NCBI GenBank assembly: GCA_963811255.1
Contig: CAWEQI010000003.1
Span: 1,116,001-1,180,000 of the forward strand
DNA: 64,000 nt
DNA from: Croceibacterium_B sp963811255
GTDB lineage: Bacteria > Pseudomonadota > Alphaproteobacteria > Sphingomonadales > Sphingomonadaceae
Direction of reading: 5' to 3'
Under the pieces are notes generated by a model that saw only the letters and a list, made by a program, of their open reading frames with translations, made no database searches and had not been told where the DNA came from. Of this stretch, positions 9,355 through 17,912 are shown in pieces. Numbering within the stretch: position 1 is the stretch's first letter; every line of letters begins with the position of its first letter. Both the position numbers and the translations under genes were made by a program.

Positions 9355-10506
9355 GTGGCAAATGCGCTGTACATCCATTGGCCGTTCTGCCTCGCCAAAT
9401 GCCCGTACTGCGATTTCAACTCGCATGTGCGGGAGGGCATCGATGCCGACCTGTGGCGGGAGGCGCTGCTGGCGGACCTGCGGTACGAGGCGACGATCGC
9501 GGGGGGAGAGCCGCTGGAATCGGTGTTTTTCGGCGGCGGCACGCCCTCCCTGATGCCGCCGGTGCTGGTGGAGGTTTTACTAGCGGAAGCTGAAAAGCTG
9601 TGGGGCTTTGCGCCGGATATCGAGATTACGCTGGAGGCCAACCCCTCGTCGGTCGAAGCGGGAAAATTCGCCGATTTGGCCGCTGCCGGCGTCAACCGCG
9701 TATCGCTGGGGCTCCAGGCGCTCGACGACGAAACCCTGCGGTTCCTCGGGCGACTGCATAGCGCTCAAGAAGGCAAGGCCGCGCTACAGATCGCCCGGGC
9801 GGTGTTCGAACGGGTCAGCTTCGACCTAATCTATGCGCGTCCCGGCCAGACGGCGGACGCGTGGCGGGGTGAACTCGAAACCGCGCTTGAATTCGGTATC
9901 GGGCATCTGTCGCTCTATCAGCTGACGATCGAGCCCGGCACGCGCTTCGCCACCGATGTGCGGCAGGGCGCCTTCGCTCCGCTCGCCGACGATCCGGCGG
10001 CCGACCTGTTTGCCCTCACCCGTGAGCTGACCGAGGCAGCGGGACTGCCGGCGTACGAGGTCAGCAACCACGCGCGGCCGGGCGAAGAGAGTCGGCACAA
10101 CGTCGCTTACTGGCGCTATCGGGACTACATCGGCATTGGGCCCGGCGCCCACGGGCGGCGCGGCGGGATGGCGACGATGCGGCACAGGAAGCCGGAAAAT
10201 TGGCTCGAAGCGGTGGCGGCGGATGGGCACGGGATGAAGGAGGTACGCGTTCTGGGCGCAAGCGAGCAGGCGAGCGAAGCGCTGTTGATGGGCTTGCGGC
10301 TGGTCGAGGGGGTGAACCTTGCCGCGATGGCCGGACGGTTCGACCTCGCCGAAGACGTCCTGATCGAGCCCGCCAAGCTGGCGCTTTACGAAAACCTCGG
10401 CCTCGCTTGGCGCAAAGGCGAGCGGATCGGCGTTACGCCGCAGGGCATGCCGCTGCTCGATGCACTGCTTGGCGAACTGGTGCCCGAAACGCTGGTGACG
10501 GCATGA
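9355..10506 (+). CDS. hemW: Radical SAM protein HemW (coproporphyrinogen III oxidase-like)
   Basis: 383 residues with a GTG start at 9355. HemW is now seen as a heme chaperone rather than the oxygen-independent CPO itself. The radical SAM cluster motif is C12-x3-C16-x2-C19 (CLAKCPYC), lacking the extra cysteine arrangement of true HemN. FGGGTPSLM and EANPSS follow, then GVNRVSLGLQ and the C-terminal HemN-type domain. It overlaps xerC by 4 nt. Confidence 0.93.
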   Translation: MANALYIHWPFCLAKCPYCDFNSHVREGIDADLWREALLADLRYEATIAGGEPLESVFFGGGTPSLMPPVLVEVLLAEAEKLWGFAPDIEITLEANPSSVEAGKFADLAAAGVNRVSLGLQALDDETLRFLGRLHSAQEGKAALQIARAVFERVSFDLIYARPGQTADAWRGELETALEFGIGHLSLYQLTIEPGTRFATDVRQGAFAPLADDPAADLFALTRELTEAAGLPAYEVSNHARPGEESRHNVAYWRYRDYIGIGPGAHGRRGGMATMRHRKPENWLEAVAADGHGMKEVRVLGASEQASEALLMGLRLVEGVNLAAMAGRFDLAEDVLIEPAKLALYENLGLAWRKGERIGVTPQGMPLLDALLGELVPETLVTA

Positions 10507-11399
10507 GCAAGGCGGCGCTGCTCGAACAGTGGGGGGAGCATCTCGCCCGCTCCCGCCGCCGCTCGCCGCACACGGTGCGCGCCTATGTCGCCGCGGCGAA
10601 CCGGCTCGCGGAGAGAGTCGGCGCCGAGGACTGGCGCGATGTCGCCCGGCTCGACACGAGCGCGCTGCGCACCCAACTCGCCGTCCGCCGAGCGGAGGGG
10701 ATCGGCAACGTCTCCGCCGCGCGCGAGCTGTCAGCGCTCAAGGGCTTCGTCGCCTTCGCGCGCGAGCAGGCGGGGCACACCGAAGCAGCGCCGCCCCGCC
10801 TGCGCGGCCCACGGATCAAGAAAGGCCTGCCGCGCCCGGTCACGCCAGACGAGGCGGCGAACCTCGCGGACGGGGTCGTCTCACTCGCCAGCGACCATTG
10901 GATCGGGGCGCGCGACCGCGCGGTGCTGCTGCTGATGTACGGCGCCGGCTTGCGCATTGCCGAGGCGCTGTCGCTCACCGCGGCCGACTTGCCGCTCGGC
11001 GAAACGCTCACCGTCACCGGGAAGGGCGGCAAGCAGCGTGTGGTGCCACTGCTGCCTATCGTGCGCGCCGCGGTAGCCGATTACGCGCAGCGCTGCCCAT
11101 GGCCGCTCGCCGCCAGCGAACCGTTGTTCAAAGGCGCCAAGGGGGGACCACTGGGTCAGGGCATGGTGCAGAAGGCCATGGCCAAGGCGCGCGTGGCTCT
11201 CGGCCTGCCGCAGACCGCCACCCCGCACGCCTTGCGCCACAGCTTCGCCACCCACCTGCTCAGCGCCGGGGCGGATCTCAGGAGCCTGCAGGAACTGCTC
11301 GGCCACGCCAGCCTCGGCTCGACGCAGATCTACACAAAAGTGGATAGCGCAGTGCTGCTCGAAACCTACCGTAAGGCGCACCCGCGCGAGCGGAACTAG
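10503..11399 (+). CDS. xerC: Tyrosine recombinase XerC-type
   Basis: 298 residues. XerC/XerD resolve chromosome dimers at dif. The N-terminal SAM-like domain (about 5-95) precedes a catalytic domain with every active-site residue visible: Arg151 (GAGLRIAEAL), Lys174 (TGKGGKQR), His242 and Arg245 (HALRHSFATHLL), His268 (LGHASL) and Tyr277 (QIYTKVD). Length and sequence fit a housekeeping Xer protein, and no integron or mobile-element context is present. XerC rather than XerD is an informed choice. ATGA overlap with hemW. Confidence 0.92.
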   Translation: MSKAALLEQWGEHLARSRRRSPHTVRAYVAAANRLAERVGAEDWRDVARLDTSALRTQLAVRRAEGIGNVSAARELSALKGFVAFAREQAGHTEAAPPRLRGPRIKKGLPRPVTPDEAANLADGVVSLASDHWIGARDRAVLLLMYGAGLRIAEALSLTAADLPLGETLTVTGKGGKQRVVPLLPIVRAAVADYAQRCPWPLAASEPLFKGAKGGPLGQGMVQKAMAKARVALGLPQTATPHALRHSFATHLLSAGADLRSLQELLGHASLGSTQIYTKVDSAVLLETYRKAHPRERN

Positions 11400-12007
11400 G
11401 TCGGCTGCTTCGCGCGGGGCTTCCACGTCGCCAGCCGGAACAGATAATAGCCGACGCCAAGAACGGCCATGCCGATCACCATCCAGTCGATGTATTGCAG
11501 GGATTGGCCGAAGGCGTCGGCCAGCCAGCTCCCGCCGGCGATCAGCAGCAGGTTCCACAACGCAGTACCCGCCAGCGTGAAGGCGACGAAGCGCCACAGC
11601 TTCATGTGCACCAAACCTGCGGGCACCGAAATGATCGTGCGAAAGCAGGGGGTACAGCGCGCCGCCAGCACCATCCATTGCCCGTGCTTACGCAGGAACA
11701 GTTTGGCCTTTTCAATGTCGCGCCATTCAAGCGTCAACCATCGGCCCCAGCGGTTCACCGTCGGCTTAAGGCGCTTGTAGCCGAACCGATCGCTGAGCCA
11801 GAACCACACCCAGTTGCCGGCGGTCGAGCCGATCGTACCGAACAGCAGCAGGGGCCAGAAGTGCATGTGTCCTTGCGCCACGAGCACGCCGCCGACGCCC
11901 ATGACGAGCTCGGACGGGATCGGCGGGATGATGTTCTCCAGCGCCATCAGGAACAGGATGCCGAAGTACCCGCCCGCGGCGATGGTCTCGATGATAAATC
12001 CGTGCAT
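11396..12007 (-). CDS. DedA family membrane protein
   Basis: 203 residues with five or six hydrophobic segments. DedA/VTT-domain proteins are linked to lipid-carrier flipping and membrane homeostasis. The family signature is visible: ENIIPPIPSELVMGVGG near 25-42, the GTIGSTAGNWVWFWLSD block, and the basic RCTPCFRTIISVPAGL motif with its essential arginines around 117-133. Converges with xerC (4-nt overlap of ends). Confidence 0.92.
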   Translation of the reverse strand: MHGFIIETIAAGGYFGILFLMALENIIPPIPSELVMGVGGVLVAQGHMHFWPLLLFGTIGSTAGNWVWFWLSDRFGYKRLKPTVNRWGRWLTLEWRDIEKAKLFLRKHGQWMVLAARCTPCFRTIISVPAGLVHMKLWRFVAFTLAGTALWNLLLIAGGSWLADAFGQSLQYIDWMVIGMAVLGVGYYLFRLATWKPRAKQPT

Positions 12008-12129
12008 CGCCTTGGGAACGCACTGAAATGGCTTTCGGGCTCAGGACCTGCGGCGAGTCGTGCGGATTACGCGAAAGTCCTTGACTCGCTCCGATCCTTC
12101 GTCGCGATTCGCCGCAACAACCGCCCCGC

Positions 12130-13086
12130 TCAGGACTTGCCCACCCTCTCCTCGATCACGTCCCAGATCCATCCGGCGGTGTCGGTGCCGTTGAACTGGT
12201 CGATGCTAACGATCCCTGTCGGACTGGTGACGTTGATTTCCGTCAGCCACTTCCCGCCGATGACATCGATGCCGACGAAGATCAGCCCACGCTGCTTGAG
12301 CTCGGGGCCCATCGCGGCGCAGATTTCCTCCTCGCGCGCTGTGAGGTCGCTCTTCTCGGCATAGCCGCCGACGGCGAGGTTGGCGCGGAATTCGCCCTGC
12401 CCCGCCTTGCGGTTGATCGCCCCAGCGTATTGGCCGTCCACCAGCACGATGCGCTTGTCGCCCTCGGCCACGTCGGAAAGGAACGGCTGGACCATGTGCG
12501 GCTCGGGCCAGGTCTGGTTGAACACCTCGATCAGCGCGGCGAGGTTGTCGCCGCTTTCGGGCACGCGGAAGATCGCCTTGCCGCCGTTGCCGTGGATCGG
12601 CTTGATCACCACCGCGCCGTGGCGGCCCATGAATTCGCGCACTTCGGCCACGCTGCGGGTGACCAGCGTCGGCGGCATGAAGCGGCGGAAATCGAGCACG
12701 AAGACCTTTTCCGGCGCGTTCCTCACGCTGGCCGGGTCGTTGACCACCAGCGTTTCGCCCTTGAGCCGTTCGAGCAGGAAGGTGGCGGTGATGTAGCCGA
12801 GATCGAACGGAGGATCCTGCCGCATCAGCACCACGTCGATATCGCGCCCGAGGTCGATCCGCCGCGCTTCGTCCTTCTCGAAGTGATTGCCTTCGACGCG
12901 CTGCACGCGCACCGGGCTGGCGAGCGCGGTCAGCCGGTCGCTTTCGTCGAGAGTGAGGCTGCCGACGTCGTAATGCCACAGCGCGTGCCCACGCGCCTGC
13001 GCCGAAAGCATCAGCGCGAAGCTCGAATTGCCCGCCAGGTTGACGCTCTCGATCGGGTCCATCTGGATGGCGACGCGCAAGCTCAT
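12130..13086 (-). CDS. gshB: Glutathione synthetase
   Basis: 318 residues from the ATG at 13086 (MSLRVAIQMDPIE). It ligates glycine to gamma-glutamylcysteine with ATP. The ATP-grasp features are FLLERLKGETLVVNDPAS, VIKPIHGNGGKAIFRV, the FLSDVAEGDKRIVLVDG segment and the C-terminal GIDVIGGKWLTEINVTSPTG Mg-binding block. Fits a glutathione-rich organism that also has a LigF-like GST and a GFA protein in this window. It lies 14 nt downstream of yraN on the same strand. Confidence 0.96.
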   Translation of the reverse strand: MSLRVAIQMDPIESVNLAGNSSFALMLSAQARGHALWHYDVGSLTLDESDRLTALASPVRVQRVEGNHFEKDEARRIDLGRDIDVVLMRQDPPFDLGYITATFLLERLKGETLVVNDPASVRNAPEKVFVLDFRRFMPPTLVTRSVAEVREFMGRHGAVVIKPIHGNGGKAIFRVPESGDNLAALIEVFNQTWPEPHMVQPFLSDVAEGDKRIVLVDGQYAGAINRKAGQGEFRANLAVGGYAEKSDLTAREEEICAAMGPELKQRGLIFVGIDVIGGKWLTEINVTSPTGIVSIDQFNGTDTAGWIWDVIEERVGKS

Positions 13087-13099
13087 TCGAAATGTCCCC

Positions 13100-13450
13100 T
13101 CACGGCTGCCAGGCGTTGACGATGTGGCGCGGCCAGCGGCCGGGCGCAAGCAGCAGCACGTCGATCCGCGGGTTGTCGCCCTGGCGCTGGTAGCGATGAG
13201 CTACGGCTTCCGCGGCCGCCGCAACTCGGCGGAGGCGCCACTCGTCGATCGACAGATCGAGCTCGGCGGCCGTGGCGCGCCACTTCACTTCGGCGAACAG
13301 CACCGTTCGCCCGCGCCGCGCGACGAGATCGACCTCACCGCGCGGCGTCTTCACGCGCCGGGCAAGAATGCGCCAGCCGTGCAGGCGCAGCCACAGTGCG
13401 GCAAAGACCTCGCCCTTGCGCCCGCGCCGTTCGGCCGCCTGCCGGCTCAC
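13100..13450 (-). CDS. YraN family (UPF0102) endonuclease-fold protein
   Basis: 116 residues, GTG start overlapping the rsmI stop (GTGA). The predicted nuclease core is present: GEVDLVA at 38-44 and the EVK of FAEVKWR at 54-56, matching the D/E...ExK pattern of Holliday-junction-resolvase-like folds. An Arg-rich N-terminus precedes it. The rsmI-yraN-gshB order is widespread, which supports the call. Biochemical role is unproven in the family. Confidence 0.93.
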   Translation of the reverse strand: MSRQAAERRGRKGEVFAALWLRLHGWRILARRVKTPRGEVDLVARRGRTVLFAEVKWRATAAELDLSIDEWRLRRVAAAAEAVAHRYQRQGDNPRIDVLLLAPGRWPRHIVNAWQP

Positions 13451-14301
13451 GACGCCTGCAGCTCGAGCGCGCGGGCATAGAGCGTCTTGCGCTCGAGCCC
13501 GGTCGCCCGGGCGACGCTCGCCGCCGCCTGCGAGGGCTTCTGGGTCATCAGCGCTTCGAGCAGCAGCGTGTCGGCTTGCGTCGCGTCGGTTACCGCTTCG
13601 CCGGGCGGCCCCACCAGCAGCACGATCTCGCCCCGCGGCGGCTGCGCCGTGTAGTGCCCGATCAGCTCGCCGGCCGAGCCGGTGCGGCATTCCTCGTGCA
13701 GCTTGGTCAGCTCGCGGGCGACGGCGACCTCGCGTCCCGGCAGCGCCTCGACAATGGCGGCGAGGGATTTGACGAGGCGCGGCCCGGTCTCGAAGAACAC
13801 CAGCGTCGCGCGCACATCGGCCAGTTCGGCCAGCGTGTCTTTTCGCGCCTTGTCCTTCGTCGGCAGGAAACCTGCGAACAGGAAGCGGTCGCTCGGCAGG
13901 CCCGACAGCGTCAGCGCCGTGACCGGTGCGCTCGGCCCCGGCAGGCTGGTGACCGCAACGCCCGCCGCGCGCGCCTCGCGCACCAGGCGATAGCCGGGAT
14001 CGGACACCAGGGGCGTTCCGGCGTCGCTGACCAGGACCACGGCTTTGTCGCGCATGGCGTCGAGCAGCGCAGCGCGGGTCTCGTCCGAGGCATGATCGTC
14101 GTATCGCCACAGCGGCTTGGTCAGGCCGAGGTGGCGGACCAGCTTGCCCGTCACCCGCGTATCCTCGCAGGCGATCGCATCGCAGCGCGCCAGGGCCTCA
14201 ACCGCCCGCCGGGTGATGTCGGCGAGATTGCCAATCGGTGTCGCGACTATATAGAGACCCGGAGACAAGGACTTGGCATCGAGGTGGGGCTGATCGCTCA
14301 C
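13447..14301 (-). CDS. rsmI: 16S rRNA (cytidine(1402)-2'-O)-methyltransferase
   Basis: 284 residues. RsmI 2'-O-methylates C1402 in the ribosomal decoding centre with SAM. The GTG at 14301 gives the usual N-terminal length ahead of GLYIVATPIGNLADIT; further upstream the frame is antisense to the next gene. Other hallmarks: CEDTRVTGKLV, VLVSDAGTPLVSDPGYRLV and SLPGPSAP. Divergent from the LpoA-like gene with 39 nt between starts, so promoters must overlap or lie within coding sequence. Confidence 0.96.
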   Translation of the reverse strand: MSDQPHLDAKSLSPGLYIVATPIGNLADITRRAVEALARCDAIACEDTRVTGKLVRHLGLTKPLWRYDDHASDETRAALLDAMRDKAVVLVSDAGTPLVSDPGYRLVREARAAGVAVTSLPGPSAPVTALTLSGLPSDRFLFAGFLPTKDKARKDTLAELADVRATLVFFETGPRLVKSLAAIVEALPGREVAVARELTKLHEECRTGSAGELIGHYTAQPPRGEIVLLVGPPGEAVTDATQADTLLLEALMTQKPSQAAASVARATGLERKTLYARALELQAS

Positions 14302-14340
14302 GGCGCGCCTTGTGAACCAGCAACAGCGGAAGCGGCAAGT

Positions 14341-15489
14341 ATGTTCGGTAAATGGAAACGCATTGTGGGAGCCGTGGCGCTGAGCGCGGCGCTGGCCGGC
14401 TGTCAGATGATTCCGCACGGTGAGCGGCCGGGCGTGGCGCCGCCACCGGTGCCGACCCCCACGCCGAGCGTCCTGCCGCAAGACCACAACCGCCATCGCG
14501 TGGCGCTGCTGGTGCCGCTTTCCGGCTCCAACAGCGCCGTCGGCCACTCGCTTGAGCACGCGGCGACGATGGCGCTGCTCGACACCAACGCCGCGAACCT
14601 GCGCATCACCACCTACGACACCGGCACCGGCGCCGCCAGCGCCGCGGCGCGCGCGATCGCCGACGGCAACAAGTTGATTCTCGGCCCCTTGCTCGGCGGC
14701 AACGTGCCGGCGGTGGCGGCGGCGGCCCGCCGGGCCCACGTGCCGTTGATCAGCTTCTCGAACGACCGTTCGGTCGCCGGGCGCGACGTTTTCATCATGG
14801 GTGTTGTGCCGGAACAGTCGGTCGACCGCACCGTCAGCTATGCGGTGTCGCACGGCTCACGCCGATTTGCCGCCATCGTGCCCGACGGGGAGTACGGCCA
14901 GCGCGCCGAAGCCGCGCTGCGGACCCAGGTCGCCGCAGGCCACGGCGTCATGGTCGACGTCGAGACATATCCGCGCGGCGCCAGCGCGATCGTCGCCGCC
15001 GCCAATCGCCTGAAGGCGAAGGGCGGATACGACACGGTGCTGATCGCCGACGGGGCCCGCCTGTCGGCCATCGGCGCGAGCCAACTGAAGAAGGCCGGCG
15101 CGGCGCTGCCGCGGCTGCTGGGCACAGAACTGTGGAGCGGAGAGGAGGACATCGCCAGGGCCAGCGCGTTGCGAGGAGCATGGTTCTCGTCCGTGTCGGA
15201 CAGCCGCTGGGGCCGCTTCGCCTCGAGCTACAAGTCGCGCTTCGGGGCGCAGCCCTATCGCATCGCCACACTCGGCTACGACGCGCTGCTGCTGACGCTG
15301 CGGGTGTCGCACGACTGGACTCCGGGGCGGAACTTCCCGACGTCGGAGCTGTTCGATCCAACCGGCTTCCTGGGTGTCGACGGTGCTTTCCGCTTCCAGC
15401 GCGACGGCGTGGCCCAGCGAGCCATGGAAGTGCGCCAGGTCGGCGCCGGAACGGTGACGGTGGTGAGCCCGGCCCCGACGGAGTTTTGA
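14341..15489 (+). CDS. LpoA-like penicillin-binding protein activator lipoprotein
   Basis: 382 residues. The signal ends in a lipobox (LAGC, Cys21). The mature protein is a periplasmic-binding-protein fold (Peripla_BP type I): ALLVPLSGSNSAVGHSLEHAA near 58-78, ILGPLLGGNVPAVAAAARR, and FAAIVPDGEYGQRAEAAL. Proteins of this type beside rsmI-yraN correspond to LpoA, the outer-membrane activator of PBP1a, but lack its N-terminal TPR domain. An amino-acid-binding role is the alternative. ATG at 14341. Confidence 0.82.
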   Translation: MFGKWKRIVGAVALSAALAGCQMIPHGERPGVAPPPVPTPTPSVLPQDHNRHRVALLVPLSGSNSAVGHSLEHAATMALLDTNAANLRITTYDTGTGAASAAARAIADGNKLILGPLLGGNVPAVAAAARRAHVPLISFSNDRSVAGRDVFIMGVVPEQSVDRTVSYAVSHGSRRFAAIVPDGEYGQRAEAALRTQVAAGHGVMVDVETYPRGASAIVAAANRLKAKGGYDTVLIADGARLSAIGASQLKKAGAALPRLLGTELWSGEEDIARASALRGAWFSSVSDSRWGRFASSYKSRFGAQPYRIATLGYDALLLTLRVSHDWTPGRNFPTSELFDPTGFLGVDGAFRFQRDGVAQRAMEVRQVGAGTVTVVSPAPTEF

Positions 15490-15552
15490 TGCGGCGGATA
15501 ACCGGGCTTGCGGCGCTTGAGTCGGCGCGAAACCGCCCCCTATAGCCGGATC

Positions 15553-17529
15553 ATGTCCGACGACCTGTTCGACAAGCTGCCCGAGGGCGGCGGCGATTAC
15601 GATGCTTCCTCGATCGAGGTGCTGGAGGGGCTCGAGCCGGTTCGGCGGCGGCCGGGGATGTACGTCGGCGGCACCGACGAACGCGCGCTGCACCACCTCG
15701 CTGCCGAAGTGCTCGACAATGCGATGGACGAGGCGGTGGCGGGCCATGCAAGCCGCATCGAGGTAACGCTGGAGGAAGGCAACCGGCTGACGATCGACGA
15801 CAACGGCCGCGGCATGCCGGTCGACGAGCACCCGAAGTTTCCCGGCAAGTCGACGCTCGAAGTGATCATGACCACCCTCCATTCGGGGGGGAAGTTCTCG
15901 GGCAAGGCCTATGCCACCAGCGGCGGGCTGCACGGCGTCGGTGTCAGCGTGGTCAACGCGCTGAGCGAGAACGTCCGGGTCGAGGTCGCCCGCAACCGCG
16001 AGCTGTTCGCGCAGGAATTCTCCCGCGGCGCGCCGACCGGACCGCTGCAGCGGCTCGGCGGAACGCCCAACCGGCGCGGCACCACCGTCAGCTTCACGCC
16101 CGATCCGGAGATCTTCGGCGAGCGCGAGTTCAAGCCGATGCGGCTGTTCAAGCTGGCCCGTTCGAAAGCCTATCTCTATGCCGGCGTCGAGATCCGCTGG
16201 AAATGCGCGCCTTCGCTGGCGAGCGAGGACGTGCCCGAGGAGGCGGTGTTTCAATTCCCAGGCGGCCTCGCCGATCACCTGGCCGAGCAGATCGCCGGAC
16301 GCGAGTGCGTCACCAGCCAGGCTTTCGCCGGGCGGCAGGATTTCCCCGACGAACAGGGCCGGGTTGAATGGGCGATCGCCTGGCCGCTGTGGTCCGACGG
16401 CGCCTATTCCTGGTACTGCAACACCGTGCCGACCCCCGACGGCGGCACTCACGAGCAGGGCATCCGCGCGGCGCTGACCAAGGGGATCCGTGCGTTCGGC
16501 GAGCTTGTCGGGCAGAGGAAGGCGAAGGACATCGCCACCGACGATATCGTCACCGGCGCGGAGATCATGCTCTCGGTGTTCATCCGCGACCCGCAGTTCC
16601 AGAGCCAGACCAAGGACCGGCTGACCAGCCCTGAGGCCGCGCGGCTGGTCGAAAACGCGGTGCGTGACCATTTCGACCATTTCCTGTCCGACAACATGGA
16701 TCGCGGCCGCGCGCTGCTCGGCGCGGTGATGGAGCGGATGGACGAGCGTTTACGGCGCAAGGCCGAGCGCGAGATCAAACGCAAGACCGCGACCAACGCC
16801 AAGAAGCTGCGCCTGCCCGGCAAGCTGACCGACTGCTCGGGCGAAGGCGACGGCGAGACCGAGCTGTTCATCGTCGAAGGCGATAGCGCCGGCGGCAGCG
16901 CCAAGCAGGCGCGTGACCGCAAGACCCAGGCGATCCTGCCGATCCGTGGCAAGATCCTCAACGTCGCCAGCGCCTCCGCCGACAAGATCCGCGCCAACAG
17001 CGAGATCGCCGACCTGATCCTCGCGCTCGGCTGCGACACCCGCAAGGACTGCGATCCCGAAGCGTTGCGCTACGACCGGATCGTCATCATGACCGACGCC
17101 GACGTGGATGGCGCCCACATCGCCACGCTGCTGATGACCTTCTTCTTCCAGGAAATGCCGGCGCTGGTGCGGAACGGTCACCTGTACCTCGCCCAACCGC
17201 CGCTCTACCGCCTGACCGCCGGCAAGGAGAGCCGCTACGCCCGCGACGAGGACCAGCGCCGTGAGATTGAGGAAACGGTGTTCAAGGGCAAGAAGGTCGA
17301 AGTGTCACGGTTCAAGGGTCTCGGCGAAATGAACCCGCAGCAGCTGCGCGAAACGACGATGGACCCCAAGAGCCGCAGCCTCATCCGCATCACCCTGCCT
17401 CCCGAGCACGAACAGCGCTTCGCCATCGCCGAGCTGGTCGACCAGCTGATGGGCCGCAATCCGGAGCATCGTTTCAACTTCATCCAGAACCGCGCCGGCG
17501 AAGTGGATCGCGAGATGATCGACGCCTGA
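15553..17529 (+). CDS. parE: DNA topoisomerase IV subunit B
   Basis: 658 residues. ParE is the ATPase subunit of topo IV, which decatenates chromosomes. The GHKL ATPase domain has EVLDNAMDEA, DDNGRGMPVD and the glycine-rich GGLHGVGVSVVNALS. The TOPRIM part has EGDSAGGSAKQ and DADVDGAHI. The C-terminus ends NPEHRFNFIQNRAG..., matching ParE rather than GyrB length (GyrB is about 800). Start at MSDDLFDKLP; upstream in-frame sequence is not conserved. Confidence 0.97.
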   Translation: MSDDLFDKLPEGGGDYDASSIEVLEGLEPVRRRPGMYVGGTDERALHHLAAEVLDNAMDEAVAGHASRIEVTLEEGNRLTIDDNGRGMPVDEHPKFPGKSTLEVIMTTLHSGGKFSGKAYATSGGLHGVGVSVVNALSENVRVEVARNRELFAQEFSRGAPTGPLQRLGGTPNRRGTTVSFTPDPEIFGEREFKPMRLFKLARSKAYLYAGVEIRWKCAPSLASEDVPEEAVFQFPGGLADHLAEQIAGRECVTSQAFAGRQDFPDEQGRVEWAIAWPLWSDGAYSWYCNTVPTPDGGTHEQGIRAALTKGIRAFGELVGQRKAKDIATDDIVTGAEIMLSVFIRDPQFQSQTKDRLTSPEAARLVENAVRDHFDHFLSDNMDRGRALLGAVMERMDERLRRKAEREIKRKTATNAKKLRLPGKLTDCSGEGDGETELFIVEGDSAGGSAKQARDRKTQAILPIRGKILNVASASADKIRANSEIADLILALGCDTRKDCDPEALRYDRIVIMTDADVDGAHIATLLMTFFFQEMPALVRNGHLYLAQPPLYRLTAGKESRYARDEDQRREIEETVFKGKKVEVSRFKGLGEMNPQQLRETTMDPKSRSLIRITLPPEHEQRFAIAELVDQLMGRNPEHRFNFIQNRAGEVDREMIDA

Positions 17530-17540
17530 GCCGACCGGCC

Positions 17541-17912
17541 TCACTTCAGCCTTTCGAGATATTCGATCAGCTCGTGACGCTTGGCGGCGTCCTTGAGACC
17601 GGCGTAAGGCATCTTGTCGCCTGGCACGACCGCCTTGGGGTTGTCGATATATTTGTCGAGGTTGGCCTCGGTCCAGGTCAGCCCGGCGTTCTTCATCGCG
17701 GACGAATAGTTGTATCCCGCGACCGTCCCGGCCTTGCGCCCGTAGACGCCGAACAGCCGCGGCCCCACCGTCGGTCCGCCGTTGGGCGTGTTGGCGTGGC
17801 ACACCGAGCAGTTCTGTTTGAACACTTGCGCCCCCTCCGCAGCGCCTTCGGCGTAGAGCGGACTTGCCACGAGGGCGAGCGCCGCCGCCCCGAACGTCAG
17901 AATGCGAACCAT
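17541..17912 (-). CDS. Small class I cytochrome c
   Basis: 123 residues from the ATG at 17912. A signal peptide (about 1-20, ending LYA) precedes one heme site CSVCH (Cys35, Cys38, His39). The class I fold markers follow: GPRLFGVYGRKAGTVAGYNY, the helix with LTWTEANLDKYI, and the distal ligand region GDKMPYAG. This resembles cytochrome c2/c550 and mitochondrial cytochrome c, soluble periplasmic carriers that feed terminal oxidases. Its start overlaps the end of the cytochrome-porin gene by 16 nt in another frame, so the two are translationally coupled. Confidence 0.92.
   Translation of the reverse strand: MVRILTFGAAALALVASPLYAEGAAEGAQVFKQNCSVCHANTPNGGPTVGPRLFGVYGRKAGTVAGYNYSSAMKNAGLTWTEANLDKYIDNPKAVVPGDKMPYAGLKDAAKRHELIEYLERLK

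Noticed and set aside
10503..11399. Tyrosine recombinase as an integrase of a mobile element
   Set aside because: It is of housekeeping Xer length and sequence, coupled to hemW, with no attachment repeats or cargo nearby.
13396..14340. Long in-frame extension upstream of the LpoA-like gene
   Set aside because: This part is antisense to rsmI and yraN; the lipoprotein signal at 14341 is the natural start.
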